From NCBI GenBank assembly GCA_964590645.1, contig CAZPYJ010000001.1, forward strand, positions 62,001 through 126,000: a stretch of DNA of 64,000 nucleotides. Reading direction: 5' to 3'. The stretch's first letter is position 1. The number at the start of each line of letters is the position of its first letter. Positions 18,430-27,121 of the stretch are shown piece by piece. Below the pieces are notes generated by a model. That model had not been told where the DNA came from. It was given only the letters and a program-made list of their open reading frames with translations, and did not search any database. The stretch is from JAGNHN01 sp964590645. GTDB taxonomy: Bacteria; Bacteroidota; Bacteroidia; Bacteroidales; JAGNHN01. The translations under genes and the position numbers were made by a program.

Positions 18430-18460
18430 TTGCGCAGGTGAGGCCGAGTTATTACCTTAG
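18430..18460 (+). promoter_or_regulatory. Putative promoter of the lipoprotein/SLC12 operon
   Basis: TTG (18430-18432), 20 bases, then TACCTTAG (18453-18460), which is one mismatch from TAnnTTTG. The element is 20 bases before the lipoprotein start. Confidence 0.4.
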
Positions 18461-18480
18461 CCAGACCAAATCCACGAATT

Positions 18481-19002
18481 ATGAAAGCCATCCCTATGAT
18501 CATTGCCAGCCTGTTCCTGTTTACCAGTCTCATTTCCTGCAATAGAAAAGCTGCTCCCGGTGCCGAGGCTGCAGACACCTATAAGCCCGCCCTGGTCACC
18601 GCTGCCGGCCCTCCCGTGATTGTGTACAAGACCAAGTCTGATTTCAGGCATAACGTGCCCATCATTTTGAGTGCCGACAAAAAGGAGATCCTGATGTATC
18701 CGGCCCCCGGAGATGTTTTCTATCAGGGGGAATATGCTATGCCATTTGAACTGAGGAACGGGTATCTGCTTGACCGAAGGGGCATCAACGAAAATGCCGC
18801 CTTTCTTTCCTATACTTATGAGGAATATGCAAACCTGAAAGCAGCGCCCTCGCCGGAGGAGTTGTTCGAGATGATCCTGGATAATGATCCCATTACAGAA
18901 TTATGGCATTGTGGAAGTCAATATGCCTATCCTAATCTGGAAGAAACAATAATGACCCTGACAGAAACCGGTGATTTTAAGGGGTGCGTCCGCCTGAAAT
19001 AA
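18481..19002 (+). CDS. Small predicted lipoprotein of unknown function
   Basis: 173 residues. The N-terminus MKAIPMIIASLFLFTSLISC is a lipoprotein signal with the lipobox LISC, so the mature protein should start at Cys20 and be membrane-anchored. The rest is soluble, with no domain I recognise. It contains a repeated aromatic/acidic character (YTYEEYAN) and two late cysteines (HCGSQ and GCVRLK) that could pair. It begins 34 bases before the SLC12-ATPase fusion gene on the same strand with no terminator between, so it may be co-transcribed with that gene. Confidence 0.7.
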   Translation: MKAIPMIIASLFLFTSLISCNRKAAPGAEAADTYKPALVTAAGPPVIVYKTKSDFRHNVPIILSADKKEILMYPAPGDVFYQGEYAMPFELRNGYLLDRRGINENAAFLSYTYEEYANLKAAPSPEELFEMILDNDPITELWHCGSQYAYPNLEETIMTLTETGDFKGCVRLK

Positions 19003-19036
19003 GCAAACTCATCATTCCGGATGAAACAATAGAACG

Positions 19037-22000
19037 ATGCAGGCTAAGAAGTTTGGAACATTTGCCGGAGTCTTTACCCCCTCCCTCCTGACCATACTGG
19101 GAGTAATTATGTATATGCGCCTGGGTTGGGTGGTTGGAGAAGCCGGATTGTACGCAGCCCTGGGCATTATTCTTCTTGCTCATCTGATTTCGATCACAAC
19201 CGGATTAAGTATTGCATCCATCGCTACCGATAAAAAGATTGCATCAGGAGGGATTTATTACATACTCTCCCGCAGTCTGGGCCTGCCGATCGGAGGAGCC
19301 ATCGGCATTGTTCTCTTCATTGGCACTTCGCTGAGCATTGCCTTATATCTGGTAGGTTTTGCGGAAAATTTCCTGGGTATTGAGGAGATCGCCCGGTTTA
19401 CGGGACTTGCCCCTTCGATAGACAGCATAAGGATTGTGGGCAGTGTGGTCATTCTCATTCTGGTCATCCTGGCTTTTATCAGTACTTCGCTGGCCATCAA
19501 AGCTCAGTTTTTTATCCTGACCGCCATTGTGCTCTCCCTGGCATCCATTTTTATCGGATTGATTCGTCCCGGGGAGTGGGGAAGCGCCTCTGTCAATCTG
19601 CTGCCAGTGACAGGCCACCTGCCCCTTGAAGCCATTTTCGCCATATTCTTCCCGGCAGTCACCGGTTTCACAGCAGGTGTGGCTATGTCGGGCGACCTGA
19701 AAGACCCCAAGAAGTCCATTCCGGGAGGAACACTGGCGGCGATACTGGTTGGTTTATTGGTCTATATTGGATTGAGCATCGGCCTGGGCATAGCGGTAGA
19801 CCGTGAATTACTGATCAATGATCCCAATTTTCTTATGAAAGTTGCCTGGTCAGCACCGCTGGTGATTGCCGGGATATGGGGAGCAACCCTGTCTTCTGCC
19901 CTGGGAGGGATACTGGGTGCACCCAGGATTTTGCAGGCAATGTCAGCCGACCGCATCACCCCCGGATTATTCAGTCTGACACAAGGCATCAACAATGAAC
20001 CCAGGAATGCCCTGCTGCTCACTTATCTGATTGCCGAAGCGGGGATTCTGATCGGAGACCTGAATATCATCGCGCGGATTGTCTCTATGTTCTATATCGC
20101 AGCCTACGGGTTTATCAATCTTTCTCTGGCCCTTGAAAGCTGGGCCAGCAGCGATTTTCGGCCGAGTTTCCGCATCAAACCTTTCATAGGACTGATTGGG
20201 TTTGCCGCCAGCTTTGGAGTGATGTTCAAAATCGATGTCCTGGCTATGCTCGCCGCCTTTCTTGTAATGGGCTTTCTGTACCTGTATCTCACGCGTAAAG
20301 CCTACCGGCTTGATTTCGGTGACGTATGGCAAAGCGTCTATACCGCAGTAGCCCGTAGCAGTCTGCATCGCCTGGATCAGCACAGAATGGAGGAGAGAAA
20401 CTGGCGACCGAATTCACTTTTGTTCTCTCGGGGAAATGAAACCAATAAACATTTACTGGAATTCGGGGTATGGCTCACCGGCAAACACGGGTTTCTGTCT
20501 CATTTCGACCTGACAGAAACACCGGAATCCAACCGGCTTTTTCCAAAGCACCATCAAAGCCTTCAGACAGAAATGACGCGCATCCACAAAGGGGTTTTTG
20601 CGCGCAAACAACACTGTCGCAATCTGAACGAAGGAATTCTTGCCATTTGTCAAACCTATGGCTTTGCGGGCATCGAGCCTAACACCGTGATCCTGGAATG
20701 GCCCAGGAAGGAAAAAGAACCACCCAAATTCATCCATCTGCTTAAGCAGCTCAATGTCCTCGACTACAATCTGCTTCTGATGGACTTCGATCCCCGAAGT
20801 GGATTTGGCAAAAAGAAGCGCCTGGATATCTGGTGGCGCGGTGGTGGTCAGAATGGAAACCTGAGCCTCACCCTGGTCAGGCAACTCATCCTTTCCAGCC
20901 AATGGCGCCGGACTAAGATCAGATTGATGGTTGTCAACCCGGTCAACCATCAGCAGGAACGCTTGCGTCAGGATGCCCGGGAGATTCTGGACACGATGCG
21001 TATGGAAGCTGAGATCCGCATCATCAACAATGAGATCGAACAGAAGCCTTTCTACGAAATAATCCGTGCTGAATCGACCGACACAGACCTGGTACTTTTC
21101 GGCTTACCCGATATTCCGGATGGAAATGAGGACCGCTTTCTGGAAGAAACCAATGCCTTGTGCAAAGATATTGGGACGGTGATTATGGTCAAGGCTTCGA
21201 GCACCTTCAAAGAATTAAAAATCGGTCAGTACAGAAAAGATGCTCCAGCTGCAGCAGAGAACCTGACGGAAGCGCTCTCCCTATCAGAAGTCCAGGAAGA
21301 ACAGCGCATTGGCGAAGCAAACGTGGAGAAAAAACTCGACGAACTCAGGCAAGAATGCGGCCAAATGCTCAGGCAGGTTTTTTTACCCCTCATCTATCAG
21401 GAATCGGAAGACATCCAGTCCCTGGTCAGGCAAGCCACAAGTGTGATTGAGGGTATGGCCGGGATGAAAGAAGGGGATAAGATTGAAGGAGCAGAGCTGC
21501 TCCGTTCACAAAAATCCATTGGCTTTCGTTTTCGTAAAGCCCTTCAACAGATCAGGAAACGAGACCTGGATGACAACACTAAGTTTCTGCAAAGAGCCTT
21601 AGATGACTGGAAATGGCAGGCGGTTCATTTTACAGACGGGGTCCCGGGGCGGATAAAAATACAACTGCCCGCTTCGCGCATCGAGAGAAAGCAGCATAAA
21701 AAACTGGCTGTAAGCGTATTCGCATTCAGGAAAAGGCTGTTTAAGGGTAAGCGTAATCATTATTCCTATGCGCTCAAATTCAAGAAACTACTGGAATCAC
21801 GCTACCCCAGGCGCCAGCAATTCCTGGTATATCAACTCCTCAAACTATACCATCAATATCGGGTGGGCCTGGTATCAGCATTAAAGAGCAGGCATCAGGA
21901 AATTGCAGACGGATTATTGACAATGCAGCTAATGACCCAGGAGAATAGGGTCGTCAACACTGCTTTTATTGAAAAGGCAATTAAGCTGAAGGAAGCGGTG

Positions 22001-24172
22001 GACTCTCTGTCGATGATTGCACAGAAAAGCATCCCCACCTTTGAGAAAGCATTAAGTGTGTTTCTGAAAAGTGAAGTGAAGTATTTCTCGGAAGTGTACA
22101 GGCAGGCCTCCCCGAATGCATTCATACAGAACCCTCGCACCGCTCCTACCCTCCCGGATTACGGGGATATGATTATATCTTGGAACAAAGCCCAGGATAT
22201 CCTGATGCAGAAAGGCTTGTTTGAGATAAACCTCAAGATATACGCAAGACGTGTGCGGGATATCCTGATAGATATAAGAAGCAAGAGAGAGGAATACATC
22301 CATCGTGAGTTTGAACTTCGGTTCGGATATATTGCGGCCTCACTGGAGAGCCTGAACGACAAAGGCGTACAGGATGCAGCGCAGGACTTGAGTGAGCTTG
22401 ATGCCAAACTGCTTGCAGAGGCACAAGCTGAGGCCATCATTGCAGAGATTGTTCGGGAAGGACTTGAAAAGATGAAGAATGCTGCCGGTGTTTTTCCCAA
22501 TGAGATTATCCTGCCAGATGAAGCCGGACTCGCTGAATTGATGCGATCTCCTTTCGATCCTTTTACCGCACAAAGCATTCAGCTCAGGCAAACGATCGAC
22601 AGGCTTATGACTGATGAAGCGGTTCAGCCTCTGGAAGCACATACCGTCTGGCTGGGTGGCATTCTGGGTGAATACCGCTCCGAATTGAGCCGGGTGCTGC
22701 GATTGCTGTATTTTCTGGCTGAAAATGTGTCGTCGTCCCTCATCACCGAAGAGGAATTCAGAAAGGCATTGCACGAACAACAACAGTATATCGCATCGCA
22801 ACTGGGCCGAATAAGAAAGACAAAGGAAGAAAGCTACTATAAGAGTGAAGAGCGATTAAATGCGCTGACCCAAAGTTTGAGCCCCGACCATATTCTACAT
22901 TTGACCAGCAAGGCCGGGCGCCATTTAAGAAGGTCTCCCGGCAGGAAACTATGGTTGCCGCTGAGACGGAACGCAGACCGACTGCGTAAAGCAATACTGG
23001 TTCACCTGACCAGCTACTGGTACGGGGTCAGCAAGTTTATTCTGCTCAGCCAGGGCAAAACCAGAGCAAAACAGACTCGTCTTGAATTAAGACAAAGCGT
23101 ACACGCAGAGATCTCCCCCCTCTTGATCAAGGAAGAGGTTAAGCAAAGCCTGAGTTTCTACTACTTGCAATTATTCAGCAGAAAAAGCCTCTTCCTCCAG
23201 GATTACTTCACAGGGAATAAAACCGTACTTGAACTTGCGGGCAGCATTATACAAAGATTCAGAAAAGGGAATGCACCGGTAATGTGTATTAACGGGTTAC
23301 CGGGAACAGGGACTTCGTTTACAGCACTAACCATTGCCCAGCAACACTTTACCCCTCAACAGGTCTACCATCTCAGGCCTCCAGGGAAAGGAAGCCTTGA
23401 TCCTGCCGTATTCAGATCACATATTCAGCGATTGATTGCCAACGATATGAGTAGTGATGAGCCCGGAGTGCAGTTTCAGGCAGGCAGTGTACTGATTATT
23501 GATAACCTGGAATTATGGTGGGAAAAAAGCCCGAAGGGCTTCAGGGTTTTGGATGCAATTGAAAAGCTGGTTCAACAGGAAAGAGGCAGGATTCTGCCTA
23601 TACTGGTTTGTAACACCCTTGCCCTCAGAATCATTTCTCAAACCCATAGTTTGATGGACAGGGTGGACCATTTTCTTGAATGCGGTTTGATGAGTGCCAA
23701 GGAGATAGAGCTGGCTATTATGCAAAGGCACGACACCCTGGGATATCAGATAAGCTATGCATTAAAAGGCGGGGATTATTTTGTCCCCTGGAAAAAAGCC
23801 AGGGTATTCTCCCGGCTTTTCCATCTCAGCGGGGGGCTGATCTCTGCCGCCATTTCAATCTGGCCTGGAATGATTGATTGGGCAGATGAGAAATCACTAC
23901 GGCTCGGATTACGCCGAAACCCTGACCCGGCGAGCCTGGATGGATTGAGTTCTCTTGAGGATGAGGTACTGGTATTGTTTCTGATTCACCGAAAACTGGA
24001 TCACAAACGCATAAGCAGGCTCATCGGATTATCGGGTTCAGAGTGCAGCGACATTTTGCGGCAATTGGAAAGCCTGCTTCTGCTGGAGCAACAGGATGAG
24101 GGCTTTTATGAAATCTATCCGATTTCAATGCCAGTTATAATGAAGCACCTGCAAGGAAAAAGTCTTGTTTAA
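19037..24172 (+). CDS. Cation-chloride cotransporter (SLC12-like) fused to a long helical region and a degenerate P-loop ATPase
   Basis: 1711 residues in one open frame. Residues 1-430 form an APC-fold permease with about 12 membrane segments (FTPSLLTILGVIMYMRLGWV, TGFTAGVAMSGDLKDPKKSI, SALGGILGAPRILQAM). Residues 430-730 match the SLC12 cytosolic domain (NWRPNSLLF, WLTGKHGFLSHFDL, LDIWWRGGG, WRRTKIRLMVV). SLC12 proteins carry chloride with Na+ and/or K+. Residues 740-1400 are charged and helical with no family I recognise. Residues 1410-1711 resemble an AAA/STAND ATPase: GLPGTGTS at 1420-1427 in the Walker A position, but with Thr1426 where the lysine should be; VLIIDN at the Walker B position (Asp1489); then a winged-helix-like tail. 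Bacterial SLC12 relatives usually end after the cytosolic domain. The MscS-like gene follows 7 bases later. Confidence 0.85.
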   Translation: MQAKKFGTFAGVFTPSLLTILGVIMYMRLGWVVGEAGLYAALGIILLAHLISITTGLSIASIATDKKIASGGIYYILSRSLGLPIGGAIGIVLFIGTSLSIALYLVGFAENFLGIEEIARFTGLAPSIDSIRIVGSVVILILVILAFISTSLAIKAQFFILTAIVLSLASIFIGLIRPGEWGSASVNLLPVTGHLPLEAIFAIFFPAVTGFTAGVAMSGDLKDPKKSIPGGTLAAILVGLLVYIGLSIGLGIAVDRELLINDPNFLMKVAWSAPLVIAGIWGATLSSALGGILGAPRILQAMSADRITPGLFSLTQGINNEPRNALLLTYLIAEAGILIGDLNIIARIVSMFYIAAYGFINLSLALESWASSDFRPSFRIKPFIGLIGFAASFGVMFKIDVLAMLAAFLVMGFLYLYLTRKAYRLDFGDVWQSVYTAVARSSLHRLDQHRMEERNWRPNSLLFSRGNETNKHLLEFGVWLTGKHGFLSHFDLTETPESNRLFPKHHQSLQTEMTRIHKGVFARKQHCRNLNEGILAICQTYGFAGIEPNTVILEWPRKEKEPPKFIHLLKQLNVLDYNLLLMDFDPRSGFGKKKRLDIWWRGGGQNGNLSLTLVRQLILSSQWRRTKIRLMVVNPVNHQQERLRQDAREILDTMRMEAEIRIINNEIEQKPFYEIIRAESTDTDLVLFGLPDIPDGNEDRFLEETNALCKDIGTVIMVKASSTFKELKIGQYRKDAPAAAENLTEALSLSEVQEEQRIGEANVEKKLDELRQECGQMLRQVFLPLIYQESEDIQSLVRQATSVIEGMAGMKEGDKIEGAELLRSQKSIGFRFRKALQQIRKRDLDDNTKFLQRALDDWKWQAVHFTDGVPGRIKIQLPASRIERKQHKKLAVSVFAFRKRLFKGKRNHYSYALKFKKLLESRYPRRQQFLVYQLLKLYHQYRVGLVSALKSRHQEIADGLLTMQLMTQENRVVNTAFIEKAIKLKEAVDSLSMIAQKSIPTFEKALSVFLKSEVKYFSEVYRQASPNAFIQNPRTAPTLPDYGDMIISWNKAQDILMQKGLFEINLKIYARRVRDILIDIRSKREEYIHREFELRFGYIAASLESLNDKGVQDAAQDLSELDAKLLAEAQAEAIIAEIVREGLEKMKNAAGVFPNEIILPDEAGLAELMRSPFDPFTAQSIQLRQTIDRLMTDEAVQPLEAHTVWLGGILGEYRSELSRVLRLLYFLAENVSSSLITEEEFRKALHEQQQYIASQLGRIRKTKEESYYKSEERLNALTQSLSPDHILHLTSKAGRHLRRSPGRKLWLPLRRNADRLRKAILVHLTSYWYGVSKFILLSQGKTRAKQTRLELRQSVHAEISPLLIKEEVKQSLSFYYLQLFSRKSLFLQDYFTGNKTVLELAGSIIQRFRKGNAPVMCINGLPGTGTSFTALTIAQQHFTPQQVYHLRPPGKGSLDPAVFRSHIQRLIANDMSSDEPGVQFQAGSVLIIDNLELWWEKSPKGFRVLDAIEKLVQQERGRILPILVCNTLALRIISQTHSLMDRVDHFLECGLMSAKEIELAIMQRHDTLGYQISYALKGGDYFVPWKKARVFSRLFHLSGGLISAAISIWPGMIDWADEKSLRLGLRRNPDPASLDGLSSLEDEVLVLFLIHRKLDHKRISRLIGLSGSECSDILRQLESLLLLEQQDEGFYEIYPISMPVIMKHLQGKSLV

Positions 24173-24179
24173 ATGTGAT

Positions 24180-24911
24180 ATGGAAAGAATCAACACCTTA
24201 TATTCCCTGGCAAGCCTGAGCGTCTTGCTTTTCTGGGCAGGCCTAATTCTGTTGTTCTTCAGGATAGTGTCACGCTTTCTCCCCCTGCTTCACCTTACCA
24301 GAAAAACAGAGATTTTCATCCGGAGATGGCTGCCATTCACCGAGTTGATGGCCTGGCTGGCCTTAGCTGTCGCAGCGGCCAACTGGTACAGTTCTGAATC
24401 AATGATCCTCACCGGGCTGTTTATCCTTGCGGGCCTGGTGATTATAGCGTGGATTGCCTGGTACTACCTTCGGGATCTCATAGCAGGAGTAACAATACAT
24501 AAGGAGGCCTTTATGCGGGTTGGAGAAATCGTTTCCATCGGGGACGCCAAAGGAAAAGTAAAGAGAATGGGAGCACAGGGCCTGGAACTTGAAACCGGCA
24601 GGGAAGAGGTCATTTTTATTCCCTATCACCTCATTGCATCACACTCAGTCTACAAAACAAGGCTGGATTCAGATCGGCGTATTCATTCCTTTCAAATCAC
24701 CCTTCCCGGAGAAATATCTGTCAGGGCAGCCCGGAACAGAGTGCAGCGGGCAGCAATGCTGGCACCCAATGTAATTGCCTGGGAAAACATTGATGTCCGC
24801 ATTGGGCCAAAGAAAGAGTCCGGGCGAACGATTGATGTCAGCTTGCTTCTGTATGATCGTGAGCGCTCAGATGAAACAGAACACTTTATCAAAGCGGAAT
24901 TGCTGAAATAG
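24180..24911 (+). CDS. MscS-like mechanosensitive channel family protein
   Basis: 243 residues from the ATG at 24180, 7 bases after the SLC12 fusion stop. Three or four N-terminal membrane segments (LASLSVLLFWAGLILLFF, LMAWLALAVAAANWY, LTGLFILAGLVIIAWIAWYY) are followed by an MscS-type beta domain (RVGEIVSIGDAKGKVKRMG, LETGREEVIFIPYHLIASH). The motif DLIAGVTIHKEAFMRVGE is the MscS join between pore helix and beta domain. It is shorter than E. coli MscS (286 residues) and the pore helix has few of the usual Gly/Ala steps, so gating properties are uncertain. Placement behind an ion cotransporter suggests a joint role in ion and volume control. Confidence 0.8.
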   Translation: MERINTLYSLASLSVLLFWAGLILLFFRIVSRFLPLLHLTRKTEIFIRRWLPFTELMAWLALAVAAANWYSSESMILTGLFILAGLVIIAWIAWYYLRDLIAGVTIHKEAFMRVGEIVSIGDAKGKVKRMGAQGLELETGREEVIFIPYHLIASHSVYKTRLDSDRRIHSFQITLPGEISVRAARNRVQRAAMLAPNVIAWENIDVRIGPKKESGRTIDVSLLLYDRERSDETEHFIKAELLK

Positions 24912-25008
24912 AAAAGGGACAAGTACCCATTTTTATGGAATGAATCTAAATTGCCTTCCGGCAAGTCATATTGGCGGACAGCTCAATCAATCTCCCTCCC
25001 ATTCTTAT

Positions 25009-25016
25009 TACTTTAG
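25009..25016 (+). promoter_or_regulatory. Putative -7 element TACTTTAG of the acyl-CoA synthetase operon
   Basis: One mismatch from TAnnTTTG, 29 bases before the ATG at 25046, in the 134-base spacer after the MscS-like gene. It resembles the TACCTTAG at 18453. No -33 box at the usual distance. Confidence 0.3.
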
Positions 25017-25045
25017 CAAACTTAAGAAGTTCAATATTTTTTTCT

Positions 25046-27121
25046 ATGGTTACAAGCCAACTCATTAAGCCTGAAAGCATTGTCGTTGTCGGAGGATCGA
25101 ATGACATTCATAAGCCCGGAGGAAAGGTACTCAAGAACCTCATAGACGGAGGGTTTGAAGGAAGCCTGTATGTACTTAACCCTAAAGAGACTAAAGTTCA
25201 GGGAATAGATAGCTTCCCAAGCCCGGACAGCCTCCCTGACGTAGATCTGGCCATTTTTGCCATCGCTGCTAAACATACCCTACCCATAGTTGAGTTTCTT
25301 GCCTCACAGAGATCTGCCAAAGCATTCATTGTCCTGTCTGCCGGATTCAGTGAAGAAAGCGAAGAAGGCAAAGCACTGGAAAACAACTTGGTGGACATTA
25401 TTAACCGCTACGGTGCATCCCTGATCGGGCCCAATTGTATCGGGGTGCTCACCCCGCATTACCACGGGGTATTTACAGAACCCATTCCCACCCTGAGTAA
25501 AAGGGGATGTGATTTCATTTCAGGTTCCGGAGCCACAGCCTGTTTTATAATGGAAGCCGGCATACCGAAAGGACTCACTTTTGCCAATGTTTTTACTGTT
25601 GGGAACAGTGCGCAACTGGGAGTAGAAGAAATACTCGAGTACCTAGACAACAGCTATGAAGAAGGGGTGAGTGCACCCATCAAACTATTGTACATCGAGA
25701 CGATATCCAAACCGGAAAAACTCCTGAAACACGCCCGTTCCCTGATAAAAAAAGGCTGCCGGATAGCAGCCATTAAAGCAGGATCATCGGAGGCAGGGAG
25801 CAGGGCAGCCTCATCGCATACAGGCGCAATGGCATCACCGGATGTAGCCGTAGATGCATTGTTCAGAAAGGCAGGCATAGTGCGGTGCTATGGAAGAGAA
25901 GATCTTATTGCTACCGCCAGTGTCTTCTGTTATCCTGAACTTCCGGGTAAAAGAATTGCCATTATCACCCACGCAGGGGGGCCGGCAGTGATGTTAACTG
26001 ATATCTTGTCTTCGCAAGGACTTGAGGTTCCGGCGATCACCCACCCAAAATCGACAGCACTGCTGGACCAGCTCTACCCTGGTTCATCCGTGGCAAACCC
26101 CATTGACTTTCTGGCAACGGGAACAGCAGAACAACTCGGAACCATCATCGAATACACAGACATTCACTTTGACAACATTGATGCAATGGCTGTCATTTTT
26201 GGCACCCCGGGCTTAAGCTCCATCTTCGATGTTTACGAAGTGCTTTCGAAAAAAATCAACACGGCAAAAAAACCAATCTACCCAATACTCCCTTCCACGC
26301 TCACTGCCCACAGGGAAATTGCTCAATTCACACAGCAGGGATTGCCCTTCTTTCCGGATGAAGTGATGTTTGGGGAGGCTTTGGCAAAAGTGTACAATAG
26401 AAGCAAAGCATCAGCCACAGATGCAGCTTATCCGGCGATGGAAGAAAAAGATCGCAAAAGATTACAAAACATCATTCAGGATCAACAGGACGCTTACGTG
26501 TCGCCGGAAATTGCGCAAAACCTGCTCGATGCTGTCGGGATTCCCCGTGCCAAAGAAATCGTGGTTTCAGACAAAAGGGACTTAAAGGAAGCCTGCGAGC
26601 AGGTAGGATTTCCTCTCGTTATGAAGGTCGTGGGACCTGTGCATAAATCGGATGTCGGAGGGGTAAGCTTGAACATTAAACATTTCGAATCTGCATCTGC
26701 CGAGTTTGAGCGGATGATCCGCATTCCTGAAACAAGCGGCATTCTCCTGCAACCGATGCTTCGGGGAAGTGAACTTTTTGTCGGAGTAAAACGGGAAGGA
26801 GATTTCGGGCATCTGATTATGTGTGGAATCGGAGGGATTTTCATTGAAGTCTTCAAGGATGTAGCTGTAGGGCTTCATCCGCTGAACGAGACAGAGATTC
26901 GCAGAATGATTCAATCGCTGAAAGGATATCCGATTATTCAGGGTGTCAGGGGTTCAGAAGGGGTCGATGAAGCAAGCTATATAGATATTATTCAAAGGGT
27001 TTCAAACTTAATCAGCGCAGTGCCTGAGATTGCAGAGATGGATATCAATCCTCTCCTGGGCACCAGCGACAGTGTGATTGCTGTGGATGTAAGGATCCGG
27101 ATCCAAAAAGCGGGAGTATGA
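25046..27121 (+). CDS. Acyl-CoA synthetase (ADP-forming), fused alpha and beta subunits
   Basis: 691 residues from the ATG at 25046. It converts acyl-CoA, ADP and phosphate to the free acid, CoA and ATP, and is reversible. Domains in order: CoA-binding (IVVVGGSND to about residue 130), succinyl-CoA-ligase-like (FISGSGATACFIME, FTVGNSAQLGVEEI), a second ligase-like part, and an ATP-grasp domain (about 470-691). The two phospho-transfer histidines typical of the family are present: His258 in SSHTGAMAS and His533 in VHKSDVGGVSL. Acetyl-CoA is the classical substrate, but branched and aryl acyl-CoAs are used by relatives. It heads a four-gene operon, overlapping the symporter gene by ATGA. Confidence 0.88.
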   Translation: MVTSQLIKPESIVVVGGSNDIHKPGGKVLKNLIDGGFEGSLYVLNPKETKVQGIDSFPSPDSLPDVDLAIFAIAAKHTLPIVEFLASQRSAKAFIVLSAGFSEESEEGKALENNLVDIINRYGASLIGPNCIGVLTPHYHGVFTEPIPTLSKRGCDFISGSGATACFIMEAGIPKGLTFANVFTVGNSAQLGVEEILEYLDNSYEEGVSAPIKLLYIETISKPEKLLKHARSLIKKGCRIAAIKAGSSEAGSRAASSHTGAMASPDVAVDALFRKAGIVRCYGREDLIATASVFCYPELPGKRIAIITHAGGPAVMLTDILSSQGLEVPAITHPKSTALLDQLYPGSSVANPIDFLATGTAEQLGTIIEYTDIHFDNIDAMAVIFGTPGLSSIFDVYEVLSKKINTAKKPIYPILPSTLTAHREIAQFTQQGLPFFPDEVMFGEALAKVYNRSKASATDAAYPAMEEKDRKRLQNIIQDQQDAYVSPEIAQNLLDAVGIPRAKEIVVSDKRDLKEACEQVGFPLVMKVVGPVHKSDVGGVSLNIKHFESASAEFERMIRIPETSGILLQPMLRGSELFVGVKREGDFGHLIMCGIGGIFIEVFKDVAVGLHPLNETEIRRMIQSLKGYPIIQGVRGSEGVDEASYIDIIQRVSNLISAVPEIAEMDINPLLGTSDSVIAVDVRIRIQKAGV

